Assembly: GCA_944472135.2 (NCBI GenBank)
Contig: OX235267.1
Span: 38,967,312 to 39,031,311, forward strand
DNA from: Trichobilharzia regenti
Taxonomy: Eukaryota; Platyhelminthes; Trematoda; Strigeidida; Schistosomatidae
Direction of reading: 5' to 3'
Length of the DNA: 64,000 nucleotides
Shown: in pieces, positions 54,010-64,000 of the stretch
Numbering within the stretch: the first letter of the stretch is position 1
Layout of the letters: each line of letters starts with the position of its first letter
Translations under genes and position numbers: made by a program
The notes under the pieces: generated by a model
Seen by the model: only the letters and a program-made list of their open reading frames with translations
Databases searched by the model: none
What the model was told of the DNA's origin: nothing

Positions 54010-54450
54010 CGTTTGTACTTTAGACAAATAAAAACTGGTTTCTTTTCAACTATTTCAGGTTTCGGTCTAGGTGTTTTTTCACTCCCATATTTTGATATAA
54101 ACTTTTGAGGATATCCATTCTCGGTAAGGTTCTTATCAATAACTGCCGAAGAGCATTTCTACCAGGCTCTGTTTGTAGCCTATTGGGTAAAAGCTGTGAT
54201 AATTCAGGTACTGACCAGTCTAAGGTTCTTTCTTATAGACAGATTTTTCAACCGTCCCATCATTTCTTCATTTTATATTGAGTTCTAGGAAGTGGAAATG
54301 ATTGTCACTTTTGTTGATGATCTATTGTGTGAATGCAATGTTGGGATGAGCCGAATTGAGTTATTCAAACATTGTCGATGCGTTGTCCATAGTATTGCAG
54401 ACGACAAACATGGCGTCTTTCAAAAATGTTTGCTCTTTCTTTATTCGAAA
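54010..54450 (-). mobile_element. Penelope-like element, RT fragment (minus)
   Basis: The minus strand reads HPNIAFTQ, FHFLELNIK, DGTVEKSVYKKE, then TGQYLNYHSFYPIGYKQSLV, the standard DG-----VYRKPT--G-Y--F-S--P---K block of Penelope RT. Stops interrupt it. Confidence 0.75.
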
Positions 54451-54464
54451 AAAAATGTAATTTA

Positions 54465-55160
54465 GAGACCTCTGAACATCTTAAGTAGAAATCTTCAAAT
54501 GTTTTGCATGCTATATGATCCTGTCAAATTTAAGAGGATACTGCACAGTAAGATTAGACGGGTTCCTAGTTTAAAGATAGAGAGTAAGGTAGCTGAATGT
54601 GTTGACCATTTCACTTATTCTTCTTTTATATTCCTTTACGTTCCCAGTGGAACGTAAGGCTTCAAGCTAGAGCTTTTGGGTTTCGATAGCAGTGGTGTTT
54701 ATTTTTATGGGCTGGGTGTGCTAGCCTCATGCCTAACCGGTCTTATTACCGACATAGCGATGATTAGGCGTTCGCCGACTGGGGATCGAACCCCCGACCA
54801 TATGTGTGGTTGGCAAGCATTCTACCGCTAAGCCACTTAATCGGGAAGTTGCGTCCACATAAGTAGGCTGATTTCTAATAGAATTTCAACAAGGATGCGA
54901 AAATTGATCTAGTTATCTACCAATAGACGTGTATAGTACACAGCAGTTGGTTCCGCCTTTCTTTTTGACTGAGACATGGATATTGAAAATGGAAAATCTA
55001 CAGAGACTAGCCTTATTTAACCATAAAAGTGATATAATCCAGGGGGCAGTGTTGTGTTTAGATGCAGTGTTAGATGAGTTAGTTGATCAGATTGTGAATC
55101 TACATCGATTGAGTAGGTCAGGACACGTATTACACAAACCAAGGCACTTCTTTCTGAACA
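54465..55160 (+). mobile_element. RTE-like LINE fragment split by a SINE
   Basis: 54465-54615 matches the segment after the RT palm (CTCTGAACATCTTAAG, ATGTTTTGCATGC). It resumes at 54850 and reaches GAATCTACATCGATTGAGTAG (LHRLS block). The SINE-B at 54620-54843 interrupts it and must be younger. Confidence 0.65.
54620..54843 (-). mobile_element. SINE-B copy (minus), nested
   Basis: The minus strand has the head TGGCTTAGCGGTAGAATGC with box B GGGGTTCGATCCCC, AACACCACTGCTATCG and the tail GAAGCCTTACGTTCCACTGG, GAACGTAAAGGAATATAAAA. Confidence 0.8.
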
Positions 55161-55394
55161 TTACAGAAGTACGTAGTTCCATGTTAATTTGCTTATTTGA
55201 TATATAATATAAATGCACATACAGGGAAACAGTATAATCATTTACTGGATGACGAAGGTTCCAACACAACTGTTTATATTTCATAATCATGTCACATCAA
55301 TTGTAACTACACCACTTCGAAACTTGATTTTTATAGTACTCTTTCTGCTTTTTCATTTGTTGTGGGTATAGTGTAATCATCCAGATGGCAGTGG
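55161..55394. other. Unassigned
   Basis: No recognised feature. Confidence 0.3.
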
Positions 55395-55770
55395 TAGATG
55401 CCCGATCATTCATACTGCATGTGTTCTCAGATGATTCGATAAATAAAGCTTCTGATTTGACACTAGTAACTAGTGTGATGTGTCTAGTCGTCTCATTGGT
55501 GCAGACTGAATTCTATCAGTCAAGTTGTAATGTGGCCACCATTCTGGGTAGCTCGCCATCAGTGGTAATGTCTCTGACTGCAGGTGGCACTGGGTGACGC
55601 GAGTTCAAATCTCAGAAGGTAGGACATGAGTTCCTTCAAGGTTGCAGATACGCCTTGCTGACGAGTGCCAACTAGCAGGAAACCTAGGTCAGGCAAGGCT
55701 TCTTGTGTCCGATTGCCTCCAACCATCTAATATCATCAAATAAAGCTTCCGTTATTAATGTCTCCCTCCT
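55395..55770 (+). mobile_element. Third tRNA-headed SINE family (SINE-3), with hammerhead
   Basis: TGACACTAGTAACTAGTGTG, GTGCAGACTGAATTCTATCAG and AATGTGGCCACCATTCTGG are followed by a tRNA-like part (ATCAGTGGTAATGTCTCTG, box B GAGTTCAAATCTC). The hammerhead segment and GCTTCTTGTGTCCGATTGCC, CTCCAACCATCTAATATCATC come next. Two more copies lie head to head at 57710-58430. Confidence 0.7.
55651..55700 (+). ncRNA. Hammerhead-like motif in SINE-3
   Basis: Core CTGACGA (55658-55664), stem II GTGC..GCAG (55665-55678, GTGC..GCAC in the other copies), GAAA (55679-55682), CCTAGGTC ending in GTC (55688-55690). The flank GCCTTG before the core can pair with CAAGGC (55694-55699) with a 3-base bulge. 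The order and spacing are as in the other two families; the stem I register is imperfect. Confidence 0.5.
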
Positions 55771-55990
55771 CTCTGTTTTATTAGAGTTTAGAACTGTCAT
55801 CTAATCCCATCTTATTTTGTGGTTTTGTGCAATTGGATGTAGTGCTAGATTTCTAGATTTCTGGTCTTATTAGGGTCAGTTAATCACGAGTCTGTTGGAT
55901 TTTTGTGCTATGCTAGTTAAATTTAACTCGTTCTACCACTTTGACCCATACATCTTACCTGAAAAAGACTGCAGGGTATTAGATAAGTTT
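55771..55990. other. Unassigned
   Basis: No recognised feature. Confidence 0.3.
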
Positions 55991-55992
55991 TT

Positions 55993-56189
55993 TCTTGATT
56001 TTAATTTTTGATTATAGCTTGATTCCACACCGTAGTTTTTGCTTTAGGGAAGGAATTTTCAGCCTGTGATATCGGTAGCCCAAATTTCGCAGGCCGACCA
56101 TTGATATCGGGTGTTCGTCGGCAGGGCATTGAACCCCGGGCCGTGTGCATGGTCGGCGAGAGTTTTAACCGCTGTGCCACCGACGCACT
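55993..56189 (-). mobile_element. SINE-A copy (minus)
   Basis: Reversed SINE-A: tail TTTTTGATTATAGCTTGATTC, body CAGGCCGACCATTGATATCG, head ending GTGCCACCGACGCAC. Confidence 0.8.
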
Positions 56190-57170
56190 GTTTTGTTTAA
56201 TTGGCTCTTCAAGATCCTGTAACTGACAAAGCTTCTTTCTAAGTGAATTTGTGGGGTGTGTGTGTGTGGTTTGAATGCCACTTTTATTCCTGATTTGTAA
56301 GAACTCTACATAACGTTTCTTTGTATGGAAGTACTGATGATGATTTAAATTCCCGACTTCTGGTGTTGTCATCTTTCTGGGTACACTTATCATGCGTGCC
56401 GTCGTTATTGTCATTATTTTTAATTTTATTCCCACAGTTTCCAGTTAATTTCCTGATTAATTTATTGGAGTAATTATTGTGTCAAGGTGTCTCTTATATG
56501 TTTTACTCCCCACCTGAATTTTTCTTCGGTACTACATAGTTTTTGTGCCCTGTTACTTAGACATTTCACCAATCCTATTTTTACTGCCACGGAATGGGAT
56601 GATCATAAATTCAAATATGGATTTGAATGTGTGGGTTTCCTGTAAAGACTAGTGTGTCTTTAACTTCCCATCTTCTTTTCTTTTCACGTTACAACCTAAC
56701 ATTGGAAACTACCCCGCTTCCTGACTTTCCAATTCATAAGTGAATTGAACTGCCTCTACCTCTTAGCTGATACATCCGAAAGATACATCTATGTCATGGG
56801 TTCTAAGTATGGCGAATATGTCATCTATATACCTTCACCACACTTTGGGCGTGGGATGAGGCTGAACGTTATTATCGCTAAGTTTTCCCATCTATCAATA
56901 AATATATCTACCGTTATCGGGGATACTGGTGACTCCATGACAACTCATTCAGTTTGTTTGAATATTTCGCCGTGGAATTTCAATACCTTAGACAGAAGTC
57001 AGGCATAGCTCCACTCTTATCATTACATGCAATTACACACAACCATACATTAGGATGGTTTAATTGAATTTTAGGTTTTCCTGTCGATTGATTGGACCTA
57101 AGTGCTCGGTCTCAAGTTGACATGTCGGCTGCTTGTGCAGATGCTTCGACGATGTCCGGTCATGTAAGTA
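56190..57170. other. Unassigned
   Basis: No gene or recognised repeat. The piece 56730-57010 (CTTCACCACACTTTGGGCG and neighbours) could be more Penelope-like sequence but shows no motif. Confidence 0.3.
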
Positions 57171-57174
57171 GGAG

Positions 57175-57445
57175 TTAATTGGTGGATGGTGACTAGCAGT
57201 GGAATCCAGTGCCCATAGTTTCAAAAAGTGAATTAAATAATTAATATGACCCGTTGCACAAGAGGTGGCTGGCTGTCGTGGCTCAAGTGGTCTAGTGGAT
57301 AATGCTTTGGCGTTTGAAACTATGGACACTGGGTTCAAGCCTCGGTGATAACATCATCACTCACTGCGGAATGCAGGTGCATCCGGCTAACGAGTTCTAA
57401 ATGGGACGAAACGTGCCTCCCGGATTCCAATGCTGGTCACCACCG
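57175..57445. mobile_element. Sm-alpha-like head-to-head pair, minus copy mostly deleted
   Basis: A short minus remnant (TTGGTGGATGGTGACTAGC, AGTGGAATCCAGTGCC) joins, through the same GTTTCAAAAAGTGAATTAAA spacer as at 50405, a plus copy. That copy has head GGCTCAAGTGGTCTAGTGG, GGGTTCAAGCCTCGG, GGCTAACGAGTTCTAAATGG and GACGAAACGTGC. The core is CTAACGA (one change), so it is probably inactive. Confidence 0.7.
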
Positions 57446-57709
57446 ACCAATTAAATACAGTTCTAAACTCTAGTATAACGGATTGGTGGGAAAGCTAAGT
57501 AACGGAAGCTTTATTTATCGAATCAACCGAGAACACGTGCAATATGAATGATTAAGCACCCATCGCTGACATCCGGATAATTCTACTAAACTGCCCCGTA
57601 CCACCACCACCACCACAACAAATGGGAATGCAGAAAGAGAACTATGAAAATCAAGTTTCGTAGTGGTGTGTTTACCATTGATGTGACATGATTATGAACA
57701 ATAAACAGC

Positions 57710-58430
57710 TGTTTTTTGATGAGACACTAGTCAGTAACTAGTGTCTGCAACGTAGCCACCATGCTAAGTAGTTAGTTTGCCACCATGTTGCACTGTGAAC
57801 TGTTGGTAGTAGATGGTTGGAGGCAATCGGTCACAGGAAGCCTCATCTGACCTAGGTAGGTTTCGTGCTAGTTGACCACCATCAGTCAGCGAAGCGTGTC
57901 TGCAACCTCGAAGGAATTCATGTCCTACCTTCTGAGATTTGAACTCGCGTCACCCAGTGCCACCTTCAGTCAGAGACGTCACCACTGAGATATTCGGACT
58001 CGCGATTGACCTTCTGTTGGACGGTAGTGAATATTTTTGATTGGACACTAGCCAGTAACCAGTCACAGTGCACAGTGATGGCGAAACACCTAGTATGGTG
58101 GCCACATTGCGAACTTGACTGATACGATTCAGTCTGTACCAAAGATAGGACTAGACATATTGCAGTAGTTACTGATTAGTGTCTAATCAAAAAAAATATC
58201 CAATGCAGTCCTACAGAAGGTCAATCGCGAGCCTGAATAGATCAGTGGCAACGTCTATGACTGCAGCACTCACTGGGTGACGCGCGTTCGAATCTCAGAA
58301 GGCAGGACATGAATTTCTTCGAGGTTTCAGATACGCCTTGGTGAGTGTCAACTAGCACGAAACTTAGGTCAGGCGAGGCTTCCTGTGGCAGACTGCCTTC
58401 AACTATCTAATACCAGTAATAAACAGCTGT
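57710..58430. mobile_element. Two SINE-3 copies in head-to-head inverted arrangement
   Basis: The minus copy (57780-58060) has CCTAGGTAGGTTTCGTGCTAG (hammerhead strand reversed) and GAGATTTGAACTCGCGTCACC (box B reversed). The plus copy (58165-58430) has GACGCGCGTTCGAATCTCAG and GTGAGTGTCAACTAGCACG, AAACTTAGGTCAGG. The inner ends (CTCGCGATTGACCTTCTGTTG and its complement near 58220) form an inverted repeat. Confidence 0.7.
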
Positions 58431-58529
58431 GTTGTGGACTTCGTCATCCAGTAAGTGATAATACTGTTTCACTGTGTGTGCGTATTTGTATTACATATCC
58501 AATAAGCAAATTAATATGGACCACATGAT

Positions 58530-59260
58530 AAACATTATTATTATTTCCTTTAGTTCTTAGAGGAACATAGGACTTCAGCCACAGCGTCTCCATTGCGTTC
58601 GGTTCTCTGCTAGAGTTTTCACCTGGCTCCAAGTCTGCCAACATGCTTTCATCTCCTCTTCACATGACCTCATCCAAGTCACCCTTGGACGACCAACTCG
58701 CCGCTTCCCGTTCGGGTTCCACTCGAGCAATTGCTTGTCTAGTGATGTCACTTGTTGGTTTCCTCAGAGTATGGCCAATCCATCTCCATTTCTTCCTGCT
58801 TATATGTTGCACCATCGGTTCCTGGTTAGTTCTGTGATTGCCAGAGATCCCTCCCCGTTGCTGATCTTTTCTGGCCGGCCATCTGATCTTGATTAGCACT
58901 AAGAGAAGATAGCAGTTGATGAAGGTCTGAAGTTTGTTCGACGTGCTCTTCATGACGCACTGGCCAATTCTCTGATCGGTATAGTGAGTGGCAAAATTAA
59001 AAAAAAATTAAAAAAATAGCACTGACTCCACATTAGAGTTGAAAATCCGGATCTTATTTTTGATGCTGAGTGGGGCTGTTGACCTCCACACAGACTTGGT
59101 GAGAGTAATGAAAGCTTGTCTTGCTTTTCCGATTCTCGCTCCTTTGATATCCTCTTCAGTTCCGTCTGCCTGTAGTTGAGACGATGCTTCCCGGGTAGGT
59201 AGGTAGGTAAAGGAGGCTGTTTCTTTCAGGTTCATCCCATTAGTGCTGATTGTTGTCTGT
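58530..59260 (-). mobile_element. SR2-like LINE, 3' part (minus)
   Basis: It starts with ATTATTATTATT (tail reversed) and TTAGAGGAACATAGGACTTC. The minus frame 58660-58953 has RTNQEPMVQHISRKKWRWIG and HTLRKPTSDITRQAIARVEP. Upstream, 59008-59235 has SFTYLPTREASSQLQADGTE, the segment after the palm. Confidence 0.8.
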
Positions 59261-59334
59261 TGTTGTTGCTATTGGTGTTGCACAGAAATATTCATCACCT
59301 ACCTCTGTTTTCTTTGTGTTCACCTGAAGTCCTA

Positions 59335-59805
59335 TCTTTAACCATACACTTTGTCAACTAAGAAAAAGCAGTCGAAATGGTGGGGGGGGGGGTGAATAGC
59401 GAGTGATTCAATTCAACAATCTATTACAAAGAGATTTACGTGTGATTTATAGGTCTTTTTTAAAAATAAAAAAAAACAACAAAACTAATGTGATTTATAT
59501 CACACCTACACACAGTATATCAACAACATGTGTGTGTGTGTTTATGTGTAGCAAGTAGTAGGCTGGGTTGTGTTTCTTTTTTTTAATAACCTACTGTAAG
59601 CAGTGTAGTATAGCTTTCTTGAAGCACGCTTGCTTATTGCATATCACATTGTTTTTATACATTTGACGAATATTTGCCTGCTTTAGTTTATCTACTACTG
59701 AAATTATCGATTAGTGCGTTTATTGATTATGTATTTTGTAAGTTAAATTTCATTGGAACTTCTCTCTTCAACTGGCTAACGCTTTAAGAAAAAAATGGAG
59801 CCGAG
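59335..59805. other. Unassigned, with low-complexity runs
   Basis: A G10 run (59383-59392) and a (GT)n run near 59529; no gene. Confidence 0.35.
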
Positions 59806-59809
59806 TGTT

Positions 59810-60120
59810 CTACAAGAGAATGAAGGATATTCAACTGTTTGTTTGTAAGGATTATGTTAGATTGATTACAGGATTTCATCATGAGCTGACATTAGTTAGA
59901 GAACCATTGGAAAACCAACGGGGAGTACTGGACAGCTGCTTCTATCGTCCTAGTTTGGGACTCTTCATCAGTACGCACCCAACGACAGGGTTCGAACCCA
60001 GGACATTCTGATTACAAGGCTAGCGAGCTCGTATACCATTAATGTACTGAGACCCGATCCAATGGCCCATGAATTCTAACTTCCGTCAATTTACGACATA
60101 GCGCGACCCCTAGCCAAAAT
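59810..60120 (-). mobile_element. SINE-2, near full length (minus)
   Basis: About 310 bp. On the minus strand: GTCGCGCTATGTCG start, TTGGATCGGGTCTCAGTAC head, GGGTTCGAACCCTG box B, GCGTACTGATGAAGAGTCCC, AACTAGGACGATAGAAGCAG, CTGTCCAGTACTCCC, and the ATGTCAGCTCATGATGAAAT tail. The GAAA strand is split by an insertion. Confidence 0.8.
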
Positions 60121-60334
60121 GAATGAAAGATATTTCCTGAGTTGTGGTCACTACCTGCTACTTGTGCAGTTAACAACACATCAGATGGCTTACAAAATGG
60201 TTAGGCATAATCTGTAGTGATTTCATTAGCGATAGTACTTGAACCATGCTCAGAAGTGAGTGTAATTATATTAATTAAATAAGGTGCCCCCCAAATCTTT
60301 ATCAGCCTTATTCAATAGCTGTATAAGAATGTCA

Positions 60335-61560
60335 TGTGTCAAGTGATTCACAACGGGAAACCCAGAGAAGTCTGTCTGTTTTCGACACAGAAACCGATGT
60401 GTGGCAGTTCAAGTCGCCACATTCCCTTCTTGTAGCACACAAAGCAAGAGAAGAAAGTAGAAGAAATGAAAAATAGGGACAGTAGACAGGGATATGGGAC
60501 AAAAGCAATAGTAATATCGAAGAACAATATAGTTTCATTGGGTATTATAAATCACAAGGAGTGGATACATCTGCGCCATTTAGAACGATTTTGTGCCATA
60601 CAGCCAATTGTTTCCAACCATTGGTTTTTACCATTGCGAGGACCCCAGCCAGTCAGGAAGTCTACATCTGCCTACGTGGCTTAAACTAACTGATGTGGAT
60701 TTCATTGACTGGTGCCATGTTTTGGTTTGACCGTCGCTGGGTCTTTTCCAGCCTGAACCTTTATCAGGAAACCGATGACTAGGTATACGTAACACATGTC
60801 CTAACCATCTCAGTCGATGTAGCTTCGCAGCCTCGCCGATTGATTTCCCTTCCTTATCTAGAACTTGATGCCTAACGTCAATATTGCTCGCCTTATTACA
60901 CCACTTCACACGGGAGATAGAACGCAGACAACTGTGATCGAAGACAGCTGATCTATTCATGTCTTCCGCTCTCAATGGCCAGGTCTCACAGCCATAAATG
61001 AGGACGGATAGGACTGCTGAGTAGTACACCCGCCCTTTGGTCGACAGCCAGCTGGATATCACGTCTACGCCAGAGACGGCGTAAACTGGCATATGCGAAA
61101 CTAGCCTTCTGTATCCGTGATGAGATTTTGTCAGCGATCAACTCGTTAGAGCTGGCTGATGCAACTTCCGAAAAGTGAAGTGGTCAACACGCTCTACCAC
61201 TTCACTCCCTATTTCTAAGCTAAAAGCCAGTGTAGTCCAGTCCTGTAACATTTGACGGGAGCGAATCGCATGCCAAACCTTCGTCAATTGCAGCTCAAGC
61301 TGTTCCGAAGACTCTGAATTTGGTCAGCGTCCTCGCCTAGAAGGACTACATAATCTGCATATTCTAAGTCAACAGGATTATTCGCCGGTAGCAAGTCAAC
61401 CCCTGAGTCTCTGAAGTGAGTTAGGGTTAAGTCCATTAGTACAATATCTGTGATGAAATTGAATAGAAATGGGGACAATTGGCATCCATGATGGACACCA
61501 TTAGTTGCCACCATTTCAGGTGAAAACTTGCCCAAAGAAGAATTTAAAGTGAGCAAAGAA
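60335..61560 (-). mobile_element. RTE-like LINE, RT to 3' end (minus)
   Basis: Minus frames give GVHHGCQLSPFLFNFITDIV, LEYADYVVLLGEDADQIQS (palm YADD changed to YADY), then AVLSVLIYGCETWPLRAEDM, VFDHSCLRSISRVKW, LHRLRWLGHVLRI and the 3' UTR ending TTTTCGACACAGAAACCG. Frames are broken and the palm Asp is lost. Confidence 0.85.
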
Positions 61561-61561
61561 G

Positions 61562-62640
61562 TAGGACCAGGCAGTGTACTATCACCCACGGTGATTTCGC
61601 TAATTATTGTGGACTGGATTATGCGTCAAACTTGTGCATGTAAGTGAGAAGACGGGAATACGTTGAACCGACAAGAAAACTCTTGACGGTCTGGATTTCA
61701 CAGAAGATTTATGTCTGACGTCACACTAGCTCGGAGACCTACAGGTGAAAACCAACAAGTTTGCAGAAGAAGCAGGCAGTGAAAAAGAGGAAATCAAATG
61801 AACTTAGAGAAGCAGGAGGTGATGTGAAGGTAACCAACCAATCACTAGCAATGGAATGAATTTGAAAGAAGTCACTTCTTTCGCTTATCTAGTCACCGTT
61901 GCTTCAACTACAGGCAATCGGCTTTGATTTTTTGATTTTTGATTTACAGCTTGATTCCACACTGTATTTTCGGTACAAGTATGGAATTTTCAGCATGGAT
62001 ATCGGTAGCCCAAATTTTGCAGGCCGACCATAGATATCAGATGTGCGTCGGTGCGGGCTCGAACCCCGGACCATGTGCATGGTCGGCGAGAGTCCTAACC
62101 ACTGTGCCACCGACGCACAGGTGTCAAAAACTGGAAGCGGAAAGGCAAGGCAGACATTCACCATCACCAAGGAATTAGGTTAGCATATCGGAATTTCAAC
62201 ACCCCTGTTAAGTCAGTGATATCTTCTGTATGTGTCAGATTTTTTTCAACAGATGCCTTCGTTGGTTCTATACTGAAAGATCAGGTGGTCGGCCAGAAGA
62301 AAAAGGTTAGTAACAAGAATCTTCATAAACGAACTAATCAAGAATCTACCGCTTAACACATATGCCGAAGAAATGGGAGAGGGATCAAAAACACGCTGAG
62401 GAAACCGTCAGGTGAAATCACAGGTCAGGCCTTCTAAAGGGACTTGAGGGGGGATGGTGAGTTAGGCCTTAGTCCGAAAGTGATATAGAAGCGTTCGTGT
62501 GAGGAGGAGGTGACAGCATGTTGGAAATCGTGGGGACAGGTGAAGAGGATTGTATAGGATAGGACAAAATCTAGAGGTTCTGCTAAATCCCTATATTCCA
62601 CTTAGATTCGAAGAGAACTACAATATAATAAAAATACTTA
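61562..62640 (+). mobile_element. SR2-like LINE split by a SINE-A insertion
   Basis: 61590-61625 encodes LIIVDWIMRQT and 61865-61920 the ELKEVTSFAYL-like block. After the SINE at 61926-62118, the line resumes with GGAAGCGGAAAGGCAAGGCAG and runs to CCCTATATTCCACTTAGATTC and an AATATAATAAAAAT tail. Frames are broken. Confidence 0.75.
61926..62118 (-). mobile_element. SINE-A copy (minus), nested in SR2-like LINE
   Basis: Reversed SINE-A with a (TTTTTGA)n tail at its left end, CAGGCCGACCATAGATATC body and GTGCCACCGACGCAC head at its right end. The SR2-like reading continues on both sides. Confidence 0.85.
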
Positions 62641-62819
62641 AACAAGGTGAATGTACGAATGCCTATGTCATACCTGAAACAACGTTTGATATCTTTTAAA
62701 CAGTGAAATACATAGACAGAGAGAGATGGTGTCGATCTGATTCTTCATCTGGGTCTCTCGCTACCTGATTTCTTTTTGATTGGTGTGGAGAACTGCACAG
62801 TCTGTGCAGCTGCTGTACT

Positions 62820-63765
62820 GTCACGAAACTGGCTTTATTCAATAGATGAGATTTGGATGACAAGTTTATCATACGCTATGGAAGGTGCAATTCAGAAGAC
62901 ATTCTGAGAGTATTCAATGACAGTTGCTCTGCTGTTCAGTTTACGTTAAAAAAACATATAGTGATTTAGTGGTCAATGTCCAGTCTAGAAATAAACCAAT
63001 CAGAATTTGGCCCACGTAAAGTAACACCAACACTTTATTGATCATGATTACAGACCAAGTAAAATGACCTTGGGGTGATATTTTGAATTATATCTTATTG
63101 TGTAAAATATACTTTATGGCTTACATCGTTGTGTGATCTCGCATAAGTAGTGTAGGCTGAGGAAACAGGTGGTTGTCGTACAATGTTGTTGGCATGGTTA
63201 AACGAAATATACGTGATCGGTGCCTATTTGTCTAACTCAGCGTCCCTATTTCGGTTTCAGCATAATACGAAACAGTATCGGATAGATAGCAAAATATCTT
63301 GCCTTGATGTATTACTCACTAAGATATCTGACAGATCGTTAAAAAGATCAATTTACGGAAAAAAGTCGACATGTTCGGGACAGTGGACTAATTTTTTATA
63401 GGTTTGTTCCAGTGGACACATCTCCGGAGAATTTGTAGTGAAGACACTGTTGCCAAAGAACTTGAAAAATTGAAAGAAAATTGCTTACAGAATGGATATG
63501 CAATACACTTACCCTGCTGAAGCTAGTTGTAAATTATACAAAAGAAATACACGGTGGAATAAGCTACTTCATAGAGTGCTGAATCTAAAATTAGAATTTA
63601 AGGGTGATACTGTAGATGTGAATTCGTTAAAACAAGTTGAAAAAATCAATAATAAAAACAATTTCTATTGCCACTCTTCACTTGTACACCTTAACACTAA
63701 GAAAATGTTACCTCTAATGTTCATTTCCCTTGTGTTTTAATTAGATGTTTAGAAGAAGAGGGAGT
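62820..63765 (+). mobile_element. Penelope-like element, RT fragment (plus)
   Basis: 62860-62950 reads FIIRYGRCNSEDILRVFNDS-like sequence. 63240-63400 has YRIDSKISCLDVLLTKISD, RSLKRSIYGKK and SGQWTNF, the block DGSL-RSVYRK--TGQ-TNF of Penelope RT. 63470-63510 gives NCLQNGYAIHLP, the NGY motif near the RT end. Stops and shifts break it. Confidence 0.7.
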
Positions 63766-63774
63766 ATTGACGTT

Positions 63775-64000
63775 TATGCAAAGTACGACGTAAACCAACA
63801 CACGTTCTTATACTCACAACTGCTAGAGTATTTGTTCTGTGTAGACCAAAACGCAAATCAAAACACCAAACAGATCGTCCAAAATACAAAATAGGTTTCA
63901 GGATCAAAAATGTAGTGTAATGTTGAATGGTCAGCTAGCTAGAGACCATGCACTAACAACCAAACTTACCACAACAGCATACCAAATGATGTGAATTCTT
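63775..64000 (-). mobile_element. Diverged CsRn1-like LTR, cut by window end (minus)
   Basis: Compared with the reverse complement of the LTR at 4167, matching points fall in order: CAGATCGTCCAAAATAC, TCAGCTAGCTAGAGACCATGC, ACAGCATACCAAATGATG. Similarity is low and the right end lies outside the window. Confidence 0.45.

Noticed and set aside
56001..56435. 144-codon minus-strand frame as a gene
   Set aside because: Its C-terminal third is a translation of the SINE-A copy (SVAQRLKLSPTMHTARGS), which also appears in frames at 51086, 61904 and 33796.

Overview
The window looks like genomic DNA of a blood fluke (genus Schistosoma, species not resolved). It is AT-rich and intron-rich, sparse in genes and packed with the repeats expected there: RTE/SR2-like and CR1-like non-LTR retrotransposons, Penelope-like elements with a GIY-YIG endonuclease, a CsRn1/Boudicca-like Ty3/gypsy element, and tRNA-headed SINEs with hammerhead ribozymes of the Sm-alpha type. 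The genus call is an inference from this combination; no alignment could be run.

Host genes are few. (1) 16341-16601 (+) encodes a small basic protein of the UPF0390/DUF2462 family (C19orf53-like). (2) 26120-26517 (-) encodes Mediator subunit MED31 but carries one single-base frameshift. (3) 34860-48267 (+) is a four-exon syntenin gene (two PDZ domains) whose splice sites, phases and ends can be read directly and which gives 324 residues. Its three introns are filled with retroelements.

Layout. 1-4160: degenerate CR1-like fragments, a possible solo LTR and a SINE. 4163-9428: an intact, apparently young LTR retrotransposon with gag, a likely -1 frameshift signal, pol and near-identical LTRs, with a CTGT duplication at its edges. 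9.4-16.3 kb: a palindromic MITE, RTE fragments and a SINE. 16.3-24.9 kb: the DUF2462 gene, then a mosaic of RTE, Penelope and SINE pieces and a diverged solo LTR. 25.9-26.5 kb: MED31. 28171-30205: a probable DNA transposon with about 115-bp terminal inverted repeats and no recognised transposase. 30.2-33.8 kb: no recognised feature. 34.9-48.7 kb: syntenin. 48.9-64.0 kb: almost entirely nested retroelements.

The least routine signals are: three different tRNA-headed SINE families that each show a hammerhead layout; a SINE family whose 3' tail matches the 3' end of the local SR2-like LINE, implying mobilisation in trans; the 2-kb element with long inverted ends; and the GGGAAAC plus stem-loop signal between gag and pol. 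Repeat borders were placed by eye and are good to a few tens of bases unless a precise landmark is given.
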